From Micractinium sp. NFX-FRZ (Eukaryota; Chlorophyta; Trebouxiophyceae; Chlorellales; Chlorellaceae): a DNA stretch of 64,000 bases. Both the position numbers and the translations under genes were made by a program. Below the pieces are notes generated by a model. It had not been told where the DNA came from. It searched no databases and saw only the letters and a program-made list of their open reading frames with translations. The DNA lies in NCBI GenBank assembly GCA_029339195.1, contig JAPTJF010000260.1, positions 1 through 64,000 of the forward strand, read 5' to 3'. Within the stretch, counting starts at the first letter, position 1; each line of letters begins with the position of its first letter. This document shows positions 28,351 to 37,279 of this stretch, piece by piece.

Positions 28351-30271
28351 TCAGCTGAGCAGGCCCAGCGTGCGCATGTACTTGTTCAGCGCCGCAGAGA
28401 AGGGCTCAAACCTGCGGGGAGGGGGAGGGAGGGCATATGCATGCAGGCTTGGTGCCAGCGCAGCAGGCAGCAGGCAGATTCACCTGCCCTGTTTTGATTC
28501 AGCAAGGCTATTTCAGGGTGACAGCGTAGGGCTTTGGTGGCCCAGCAACCCTGCCGGCGGTCAGAGGCAGGGCTGACAGTCGAGACATGCTGATGCGAAG
28601 GCCTCCCTGGGGTGCAGAGCAGGCTGTTGGCAGGTAGCTCAGCGCACACATGGTGGCAGCAACACCACCGCATGCAGCAGGCGCCAAGCACCTGCATGGC
28701 CACATGCCCCCCACCCACCACACCGGCCACACGACCGCCTGACCCTACCCGTCATTAACCTTGACCTGGCAACGGATCCGTGACTCACAGGAAAGCGTCC
28801 CCGGGCGTGTACAGCGGGTTCTTCACCACCAGCTCGGCAAACAGTGAGGCGTAGATGTACTGCAGCTGCTCGCCCATGCTGCCCACGCTGGGGTCGGTGG
28901 TCAGCACAAACTGCGGGCGGGGGAGGGAAGATGAGGTGTGCTGGGATGAGGTACTTCACTTCGGGTCACTCCTGGCAGCTGCTCGCCCATGCTGCCCACG
29001 CTGGGGTCCGTGGCCAGCACAAACTGCGGGGCGGGGGGAGAAGCGTGATGGTATGAGGGCCTGACAAGATGAGGAGCTGTCTGGCAGCTGCTCGCTCATG
29101 CTGCCCACGCTGGGGTCGGTGGTCAGCACAAACTGCGGGGCAGGAGCGGGGGCAGGAGGCAAGGATGGCGGGGTGCCGTGTGCGGAGGAGGGGCGTCGGG
29201 ATGCCGCCCACACATTCAGCGAGCCGGCGGCTACATCACACGCCTGCATCACCCCACCTCCCTGCACCCGCCACAACCACCATGGCTCACCCTCCCTAAT
29301 CAGAACAGTAACGCCCCTGTGCCCTTCCCGCTTCTGTGCCCGCCCTGCCCACCCCACCGCAGCCCACCTCCAGTCCCGAGGGCGACTCCAGGAAGTGCAG
29401 CTTGTGAACCCAAACGCACGCAGGTTTAAAAGAAGTTTGCCTGCCACCTCCCGGAGGCATCCCTCTCGGCCCCCGTCCCTCTATAAGCCCACCTTGGCGA
29501 ATCCAGGAAGTGCCGCGTGTGAGCCGCGGTCAATCACCTGAAGGAGCACACGCCAGCCTCCTCCCTAAAGCAAGCATCCACTTGCCCTCTGTGCCTCCAC
29601 CGCCCACCCAAAGCCCACCTTCAGCCCCGATGGCGATTCCAGGAAGTGCAGCTTGTAGGCCGAGGTGCGGAAAGAGTTGAAGGAGCAGCCGTCGCCGATG
29701 CGCATCGGCGCGCCCATCTGCTGCTTTGCAGGGCTGCGGCGCGGGGTGGAGGCAGAGGTGTTGAGTGCAAGTGTGCAAAGGAACGGGATATAGGCAGGGG
29801 TGTGTGCGCACGGGCAAGGGGAGCGGCAGCAAGCTCTGCTCTTCCTCCGACCGTAACTCCCAACCGCCACGCCCCACCGGCTAAGCAGCTCACTGCCCGC
29901 CCTCCTGCGGCTGCCATGCGCCTCCGACCCTGTCGGTCAGCCAGCAGCCCACCCGCCCACCGCCCTTCCCTGGCGCCATTGCTGGGGGTCCACAGCGGTA
30001 AGCTAAACATCCCATGTGTGGACCAAAGATGACACACATGCAGCCAGGATCGCAGGCAAGTTCCGCCACCCACCCTGGCCCCGCCACCACCTCACTTTTT
30101 TGGGTCTACTGCCGTGGCCAGCGCTCGCATGGACCAGAACAGCCCAAACATGAGCTTGAAGTCCTCCTCTTGGCTGCCCGCCCCCTGGCGCACCGGCTTG
30201 AGCCGCTGCCACTCGTGATAGTACTGGCACCGCCCCTTGCGGTTGAAGATGTAGAAAGTGAAGCAGCCCAT
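28351..30271 (-). CDS. TRAPPC1: TRAPP complex subunit 1 (Bet5-like longin protein)
   Basis: A core subunit of the TRAPP tether and Rab1/Ypt1 exchange factor in ER-to-Golgi and Golgi traffic. Four minus-strand exons, 30271..30096, 29733..29619, 28910..28789 and 28411..28351, join in phase to give 157 residues (animal TRAPPC1 is about 145). It opens with the longin strand MGCFTFYIFNRKGRC. It then has EEDFKLMFGLFWSMR, the conserved FRTSAYKLHFLESPSG, SLFAELVVKNPLYTPG and the C-terminal NKYMRTLGLLS, all matching Bet5 in order. The introns hold two extra copies of the exon 3 start and two of the exon 2 end. It is divergent from BCKDH-E2 with about 560 bases between. Confidence 0.93.
28861..29142 (-). 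repeat. three tandem copies of the TRAPPC1 exon 3 start with acceptor
   Basis: The exon 3 opening (FVLTTDPSVGSMGEQLQ, acceptor CCCGCAG) at 28910 and below recurs in the preceding intron at about 29023-28976 (TTGTGCTGGCCACGG version) and 29133-29087. The period is about 110-115 bases. The two upstream copies keep an acceptor but diverge after the CAGCTGC. Confidence 0.85.
29361..29657 (-). repeat. copies of the TRAPPC1 exon 2 end with donor
   Basis: The exon 2 end (LHFLESPSGLK plus donor GTGGGCTT) at 29657-29612 is echoed at 29407-29361 and, more diverged, at 29520-29485. Each keeps the CACTTCCTGGA(T/G)T core and a GTGGGCT donor-like end. Confidence 0.75.
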
Positions 30272-30829
30272 GGCGCCCGGGCGGGCTCAGATCAGCGGGC
30301 TAGCGGGGCGGGGCGCCCCAGGGTGAAGTGGCGGGCTTCTGAGATTCCTGTTGTCCGGGATGGTGGGGTGCACATCGACGCAGTCAGCGCGGTTACCGGA
30401 ATCGTCAGATCACAGGATCATGCGCACCGTGCTCAGCTGGGCACACAGGCAGTGCACCGCCGCCGGCCGGCAGGCCCCCGAGGGGAGCGGGGCGGCGGCA
30501 GGTGGCGGCAAGAAGCACGGATCACCTGATGTGGCTCTACCAATCGCCGGTGTTGAGGCGGAAGTAGTCCTGCCAGAGGACTGCGAGAGGCAGAGAGATG
30601 AGGCGAGACGACCGCCTGCTACTGGGCGCTGGTTGGGGAATACCTCCAACAATCCCCCTCCAGCATGAAGTATACTGCAACAGCCCCAGATGGCCCACGC
30701 ATCAACTGGAAGCGAAGAAATCATGGGTGCTGACGTGGTGCATTTTGGACGCTTGTTTGGATTATGGAGGCTGTCGAAACGCTTGCTGGTTGCATCGAAC
30801 GGATCTGCATAACGTCCCTTACATACACA
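30272..30829. promoter_or_regulatory. divergent promoter region of TRAPPC1 and BCKDH-E2
   Basis: 558 bases lie between the two start codons. It holds both promoters. No gene or clear element is recognised. Confidence 0.4.
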
Positions 30830-33800
30830 ATGAGGCAGGCGGCTCGTCTTCGACTGGGCCGCCTGCTGGTGGCGCTGCACACGCCTGCGGCTAGCGGGGG
30901 CGGGCTGCCTCACCTTCCCGCGGCTGCATGTGCCTGCCTGGCATTGCAGCAACCGTTGGCGGTGTGTCGCCCAGCCACTTGGGGCCCCAGATCGCATTGG
31001 CAGCAAGCTGGTGTGAGAGCGCTGGGTTCGGCGCCCCAGAGCGACGCTGGACCCCTGCGCCAATTCAGGTAAAGCTCAAGGTTCTTGAGCAGCATGCAGG
31101 GCTGGTACCTGCTCTTCCAGTGGCGGCCAGCGCCGCCACCGCCTGCCTGTTCACCTGCCCGCCGGCGCCCACTTGCGCGCCTTCCAAGAGGCCGTTCACG
31201 TGGCCCCTGCCACTTCCCATCCAAAGCTGACCTTCTTGAGTTTGTCCCGCTCGCTCCATGCAGGCTGGCTCAGACGGGGGAGGGCATCAAGGAGTGCGAG
31301 CTGGTGCAGTGGTTTGTGGGCGAAGGCGACACGGTGGAGGAGTTTGGGAGGGTGTGCGAGGTGCAGAGCGACAAGGCGACCATAGAGATCACCTCGCCCT
31401 ACGCAGGTGGGTTACCTGAATGCAAGTGAAGGGGTGCAACACACGACGGGATTGGGGCGGGCAGGCAGCTGGACGCGCAGGCAGGAGCGGGGGCACACAA
31501 AGGCGGCACACGTGGAGGATTGAAAGAGGGCACCAGAGCAGAGGCAGCGCAGCCGGCTTGCCGCCCCGATGCCCGCCCCCGACCTGCCCCAGGAATCTGC
31601 ACGCCTCACTGCCTTGCAGGCGTTGTGAGGAAGCTGCACCACAAGATGGGGGACATGGTGCAGGTGGGCTGCTCACCATTTGTTAAATATAAACTGGGAG
31701 AGTGGACGCCAGCGGGGTGTGTGTGGCACCGAGTGCGGGTGCAGAATTATGGTAGCAGGAGTGCCAGCATGCCCACGCTGTGCTGCGCCTAGCATGGCGT
31801 CATCGTGTCCTCAAGGATGACTGCCAAAGCATGTCCCTGAACTGAACCTGCCTGCGTCCAGGTCAGCTATATGCTGGCAGGCATTCAAATGAGAACATGA
31901 CTCAGCTGCTGCGCCGTGCTGTGCTATGCCACGCTGTGCGTTACGTCGTGTGCAGGCGGGGTGTTGGCCGGCATCCCCATGCCCGACCTGCCACGCTATG
32001 CTGCGGCTCAACATGCTGTGCCACGCTGTGCTGTGCCACGCTGTGCGCCATGTCGTGTGCAGGTGGGGGAGGTGCTGGCGGACATTCATGTGGAGGGGGG
32101 ACCAGATGTGGAACTGCACTCTCCGGCCCTGGAGGCCTCCCAAGGACCCGGGTCGGCAGCGGCATTGCAGCAGCAGCAGTGGCAGCAGGGCGGCGAGGAG
32201 GACGAGCACGCGCCCGGCACAGGTGCGGCGGCAGGGCAGGAGGTGCACAGACCAACCTGATAGCAAGCGCTGAGGCCGGCTGCGCTGCTTTTGTTGCTTG
32301 CCGGCTCAAGACCTGCACGCCCCGCCTCCGCCTGGCCCCTTACTCGGTGTTCCCACTCGAGAGTCGTACATTCCTCTGCTGCTGAGCGCCTGCTCTGTGT
32401 GCCTGGCAAGTCACCGCCCTCCTCGTCCTCTCCCGTCCGCCCCGCTTTCTCCCGTGCAGCCCGGCGGGAGGGGCTCCACCCCAGCACCAGCGGCAGCATT
32501 GGAGAGGACGAGGTTGCTGACCGGGTGCTGACCTCTCCGGCGGTGCGCCGCCTGGCGCGGGAAAATGGTATCACGCTGGCAAAGGTGGGAGTCAAGAGGC
32601 GGGGCCGGGTGGTTGCATTTCTCGGCAAGAAACAAGGGCTGGAACAAGGGCTGTGTGATGCAGAATGTGCGTCCTCCTGTTCTAAACCAACAAGGGATCT
32701 CGCTGGCCAAGGTGATAACCAGGGGCGCGGGCAGGCGGTTGCACTATTCTACAGGAGGAAGACAGAAGTGTGTTGCAACATATGCGTTTGTGTCTCATAC
32801 CAACAAGGCGTTACGCGGGCCAGGGTGAGCCTGGGGCGGGCAGGTGGTTGCATCGCTCGACAGAAATGCAGAATAGTTGTGTTGCAAAGTAGGGTTTCGG
32901 TTCTCGTACCACAAGGCATCACGCTGGCCTAGGTGTGGGCAGAAGATGCGGTGCATGCTTGGGAGGTGGGGCAAGGTGGTGGTACGTAGGGGTGCACAGA
33001 TGGCGGCCACGGACTGGGTGCAGGCCGGCGCTGGCCATTGCAGCTTCCGCTGCAGCACAAGGAGCGCTGCCAGCAGCTGCGGACGTCTCTATGCGCACTC
33101 TTGCACACAGTCTAGCCATCCCCGTGACGTCGAATGATTCCCTCCCATTTCTTCTCCTGCGGCCCCCTGCAGGTGGCGGGCACGGGGCCTGGCGGGCGTG
33201 TGACCAAGGGGGATGTGCTGGCTTACCTAGACTCCCTGAGCGCTGCGGGGCCGGGGACAATCGGGGAGGACGTGGCGCACGGCGTGCCGACCACAGGTGC
33301 CGGCAGGGACGGGCAGGGTTGAGCAGGGGCCCGGCAGGGGGCAGGGTGCAGAGATGAGGTGGGCGGTGTGTGGTGTATGCCTGGTTGTGCGCATGCGCTG
33401 GCATCAGCTGCAGCAGCCGCCTGGGAAGCTCTTGCTCTCTGAGTGCTCTTGCGCCCGGCCCCCCTGCTGCCCCGCTCCGCCTCTCCTGCCCAACCTGCTC
33501 TGCCTGCTCCCCTGCCCCTCTCCTTCCCCTGCATCCAAAGTCTATGACCTAAGGCATCTCAAAGCCATATTTGCTCTCCCTCCTTGTGGTGCCTCCTTCG
33601 TTTTTACTCCTCGCATCACTGCCCTTGTAAGTATCCTGCTCCCATCCAACCGCTGACTGCAGAGGAGGCCACGGTCCAAGTCATCCCAGAGGCAACTTGC
33701 GTCACTCCTGCTGTGTTGTCTGCCGCCTCAATTGGCTGCCTTTGTGTATCCTGCTCCTCCTGCCCCCGCTGGCTGCAGAGGAGGCCACCGTGCGAGGCAT

Positions 33801-36570
33801 CCCAGAGGCAGCAGCGCACGTGGCACACCCCACGCCGCAGCACGAGCCAGCGGCAGCAGCAGCAGCAGCAGAGCCTACCATCATCCACCTGCGAGGGTAC
33901 CGCAAGGTACTGCCCCAGCACAGAGTGGCACAGCATGACACAGCGTGGATGCATAATGGTGCCCGCGCCTGCTCTTTGCCCCGCTTCTCCTCTTCTCTCC
34001 CGCGCAGCGGCCCGCCATGCTCCCACCCCTGGCTAGTTTGCTTACCACCCCCGTCATCCTGGGTGCCCGTGTATCTTCTCACTGCCGCAGGCCTTGGTGG
34101 AGACCGTGTGCTCTCACTGCTTTCTGCCAGATCACTTTTCCCTGCCTCCCCATGTTCCTCCCCCGGCAGGCCATGGTGAAGAGCATGAGCGCAGCGGCCC
34201 AGATCCCGCACTTCCACTTCTGCGACGAAGTGCAGGTCAGGGGTGGACGGGCGGCCTCGCACGCTGGGTGGCGCGGGGGTGTGTTACGCTGTAGTTTGCA
34301 GCGGGCGCTGCCTGCTCTTTGCCGGGGCTCACGAGCGGGCGTGCTGACAGGATGCCTCCCCGCCGTTGCTACCAGCCCCTCGACACACCGCCGCGCCACA
34401 CTTCCGGGCGCCAACCAGCACCTGCCCACCACTCACAGCAGCATGCACCAGATGCACTCACGGCAGCGGCTGAATGGGGACCCGTTGCCAACCTATCTGC
34501 CCTGCTGTCACTTCCCTAAGCAAAATCCTCCCTTGTCTCTCATCCCCCCAGATGGACGCTCTTGTGGAGCTGCGGCAGCGGCTGAAGAGCGACCCGTCTC
34601 TGCTGGGCACCAAGCTCACCTTCCTCCCCTTCTTCATCAAGGCAAGTGTGTTTGATAAGAAGTGATATATTTTCCTGCCCTTCGTCATCAAGTCAAGTGC
34701 CATCATGTGGTAGGCGAGTTGGAGAGTAGCATGTGTGTCGGTAGATGGCGGAAAGAGCAACCCTGCACGGAAGGCTGCGCCACTGCCGGCCGGCAGGCAT
34801 GTGCTGCCGGGGTTGAAGCCCCCACCTACAGCGCCTTGCCGGCTCCCGACCATTTCACGTGACATCAACCCCTGCACCATGAATGCCTCCCAACCATTAC
34901 AAGCCAGCGGAAGCCACCTACATGCATCGTTTCTTCCTGTGCAGGCTGCCGTGCTCATATGGGAGTATTGTCCTCCCATCGTCAACGTCTAGCTGGCACG
35001 CAACAATCTCAACCTGGTTACAACTTCTCTATGCCCTTCCTGTGCAGGCTGCCGCGCTGGCCATACGGGAGTATCCCATCGTCAACGCCTCGCTGGCGCC
35101 CGATCAGGCGGCGGTACTGCAGCACCCACGTGTGAACCTTGGGGTGGCCATGGCCACGCCCCACGGACTAGCGGTGCCCAACATCAAAGACGTGCAGGTG
35201 AGGCTGGCGGCTGGCATGGGCGGGCAGGGGATGGCATAGCGTGCACAGCATGCATTGGCATGCGGGGTGGCAAGCAACACAAGTGAGTTGTGTTGCTTGC
35301 TGGGGGGCAGGGTAACCGCGCGGCATGGCGGCTGTCCAGCTGCTGCAGCGGAGTGCGCACGCCCCTCGGCCTCTCCAGACGTGCTGTTCCACAGCTCGCT
35401 TTTTTCCTGTCCTTGCTCACAGAAGAACAAGTCAGTTGTACCACCTGGCAGCAGAGCGCACCTGGCTGCAGGCCTGTGCACCTCATACCTACCTCACACA
35501 CACACACGTGCTAATATTACCATGTCCTGCTGCAGGACAAGACGGTCGTGCAGTTGCCTGCAGGCCTCTGCTCCTCCTGCCTGCATTCACGACTCATCCA
35601 ATGTTTGGTTCTGTTGCTCTTCTTGCAGGACAAGACGGTCGTGCAGCTGGCAGGAGAGCTGGCCCACCTGCAGGCCGCCGCCGCCGCCAACAAGCTGAAC
35701 CAGTTGGACATCACGGGGGGCACGTTCACTCTGTCCAACATTGGCACCATTGGAGGCACGTATGCCACGCCGCTGGTCAACCCGCCAGAGGTGCGTGGGG
35801 TGCCCTGCGAGCTGCCGGGGAAGATGAGGAGTTACGTTGACAGGCGACAGGCTGTGCCGAAGAGGCATTCGAGAGGATGGGCTGGTCGGCTGGTCACCCA
35901 GCAGCCCGCCGGCCCTTCCACGTGATCTCAAGCACGCACGTTCGTGCATGCGCAGCCCCTCCCAATCCATCTGCCCCACCCTGACCCACCCAAGTGGCCA
36001 TTACGCTGAGGTGGAGTGAAGGCAAACCCACCAGGCATGCTGCCAATGCATCCCACCCACTGCGTCACAGGTGGCCATCATGCACGTTAAATGAACACAC
36101 ACTCTCGAATGTGTCCCTCCTCCACAGGTGGCCATCATGGCTGTGGGGCGCATCCAGCGGCTGCCCCGTTTTGTGGGGGAGAGCGACGTGGTGCGTGCGG
36201 CGCACATCATGAGCGTCAGCCTGGGGGCAGACCACAGGTGGGTGGGTGGGCGGGGCACTTGGCGTGCTTCTTTCCTTTTGTTCGCCCCTTTCTTGGTCGG
36301 GCGGGCAGCGGACATGGTGTGGGCTCAGCCTGGGGGCGGACCACAGGTGGGCAAGCACTTGGCGCGCTTACTTCCCTGCTGTTTTCCGGCCTTCATTTTG
36401 CGTGCACGTAGCCCACTGAACGAGCTGCCGCGCAGGAGCTGACCATGATTCATCCCGCCGCTCCCATCCCCCGATGCAGGGTGGTGGATGGCGCCACCCT
36501 GGCAGGCTTTGCCCAGGCGTGGCGCGGCTATGTGGAGAGCCCTGGCAAGCTGCTGCTGCACCTGCGGTAG
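30830..36570 (+). CDS. BCE2: branched-chain 2-oxoacid dehydrogenase E2, lipoamide acyltransferase
   Basis: The mitochondrial core subunit of BCKDH. It takes the branched acyl group from E1 onto a lipoyl arm and passes it to CoA in Leu/Ile/Val breakdown. Thirteen in-phase exons: 30830..31068, 31264..31406, 31620..31663, 32063..32222, 32460..32584, 33173..33296, 33779..33906, 34170..34235, 34552..34641, 35048..35197, 35629..35790, 36128..36237 and 36480..36570, giving 543 residues. Residues 1 to about 75 are an Arg/Ala-rich mitochondrial leader. The lipoyl domain is about 80-160 with lipoyl Lys117 in SDKA. The E1/E3-binding domain is about 217-262 (SPAVRRLAREN, GTGPGGRV). The acyltransferase domain ends with the catalytic HRVVDG (His513, Asp517). 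IGEGI-like TGEGI and SLGADHRVVDGATLAGF favour DBT over pyruvate E2. Intron 9 has a GC donor. The alternative upstream ATG at 30764 is less leader-like. Confidence 0.95.
31934..32087 (+). repeat. copy of BCE2 exon 4 start in intron 3
   Basis: Bases 31934-31978, including GTCGTGTGCAG and GGTGTTGGCCGGCAT, mirror 32041-32087 with GTCGTGTGCAG and GAGGTGCTGGCGGACAT. The copy lies about 110 bases upstream and retains an acceptor. Confidence 0.8.
32565..32945 (+). repeat. four tandem copies of the BCE2 exon 5 end and donor
   Basis: The true exon end encodes GITLAK before donor GTGGGAGT at 32585. Diverged copies follow near 32690 (ATCTCGCTGGCCAAGGTG), 32808 (GTTACGCGGGCCAGGGTG) and 32914 (ATCACGCTGGCCTAGGTG). 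The spacing is about 110-120 bases, each copy followed by GGCGGGC and GTGGTTGC-like sequence. All keep a GGTG donor-like junction. Confidence 0.85.
33654..33815 (+). repeat. copy of BCE2 exon 7 start in intron 6
   Basis: CTGCAGAGGAGGCCACGGT through CATCCCAGAGGCA at 33657-33694 matches the true acceptor and exon 7 start at 33774-33811. The pyrimidine tract TATCCTGCTCC before it is also copied. Confidence 0.85.
34931..35110 (+). repeat. copy of BCE2 exon 10 start in intron 9
   Basis: TTCCTGTGCAGGCTGCCGTGCTC... GGGAGTATTG... CCCATCGTCAACGTCTAGCTGG at 34934-34996 mirrors the true acceptor and exon 10 start at 35036-35095. The copy carries an in-frame TAG, so it cannot be used. The exon 9 end and donor are also echoed, at about 34670-34700. 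Confidence 0.85.
35527..35662 (+). repeat. copy of BCE2 exon 11 start in intron 10
   Basis: CTGCAGGACAAGACGGTCGTGCAG at 35531-35554 repeats the true acceptor and exon start at 35623-35646 almost exactly. The copy then diverges into CTGCAGGCCTCTGC. Confidence 0.85.
36062..36350 (+). repeat. echoes of both edges of BCE2 exon 12
   Basis: CACAGGTGGCCATCATG occurs at about 36066-36082 and at the true exon 12 start (36123-36139). A weaker AAGTGGCCATTACG copy is at about 35992. The exon 12 end CAGCCTGGGGGCAGACCACAGGTGGG (from 36219) is echoed at about 36327 with one change. Confidence 0.8.
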
Positions 36571-36672
36571 TGCAACTCTGGGACGACTCATCTTGGGCCC
36601 CAGTAATCTCTACACCCTTGGCGCGGCTGCGTGCAGAGCCCCGGCACGCTGCTGCTGCTGCACCTGCAGTAA
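36522..36672 (+). repeat. copy of the BCE2 last exon end, including a stop codon
   Basis: GCGCGGCTATGTGGAGAGCC...CACCTGCGGTAG (36522-36570) is repeated as GCGCGGCTGCGTGCAGAGCC...CACCTGCAGTAA (36621-36672) right after the stop codon. It lies in the 3' UTR, so it cannot be an intron copy alone. Confidence 0.85.
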
Positions 36673-36977
36673 CCGCTGAGCACAGGCGCAGTGCGCTCGA
36701 GGCGGTGGGCGGTGCCCATGCACCGCACCCGACCCGCCTGGCATTTGCAGCTCAGCAGGCGTAGTAGGGAGGCTGCACCGGCGCAACGGTTGGCCAGCCC
36801 TGCCGCTTGCCATGTACTGGCACGGCAGGCACTCACACCCTGTACCATAGTGTACTTCCGAAGCTACTGTATGTAGACTGTACGATCAACATGCTGTGCC
36901 GGCGCATGAGTTGCTGCACGCTGAGGCAGGCGATTGTATGACGAGTATTGAGCGTGCATGATTTCCGTGTGACACCT

Positions 36978-36989
36978 TGTAAGCTGTAA
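36978..36989 (+). terminator. two putative TGTAA polyadenylation signals of BCE2
   Basis: TTGTAAGCTGTAAG holds two overlapping-range TGTAA motifs about 410 bases past the BCE2 stop. Confidence 0.5.
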
Positions 36990-37245
36990 GTTACCCCCTT
37001 TTGCTCGCACGCCCCACACGCTGACAGCAGCGCTACATTGTGCTTCACGGCAAGTGCAGGCGACTGGCTGGGTGCAGGCCTGGGCACGGCATTTCGCTTT
37101 GCTGGGAGTGACGGAAGGCTTGCCACAAGCATGTCTGCTCGGGCACAGCCGCCTGTCCGCCGGCGCCGACCGCACACTGCACCGATAACCAGGCGCGTAC
37201 CATGCAAGCACTGGGATGCCTCCGCGAAAACAGGTTGTGTACATA

Positions 37246-37250
37246 TTACA
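37246..37250 (-). terminator. possible TGTAA polyadenylation signal
   Basis: TTACA on the plus strand, 30 bases past the stop of the At4g00755-like gene. This is rather close to the stop, so it is uncertain. Confidence 0.3.
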
Positions 37251-37279
37251 AGATGCACATGATATCGTGCACCACCACG

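Larger units (their letters stand above)
36571..37279. other. convergent 3' intergenic region
   Basis: BCE2 3' UTR with two TGTAA motifs (36978-36982, 36985-36989), and the 3' end of the minus-strand gene with TTACA at 37246-37250. No gene is seen. Confidence 0.45.

Noticed and set aside
31934..36672. CRISPR array or mobile-element repeats as the explanation for the BCE2 repeats
   Set aside because: The repeats differ from each other and each matches its own neighbouring exon edge. There are no regular spacers, terminal repeats, target-site duplications or transposase.
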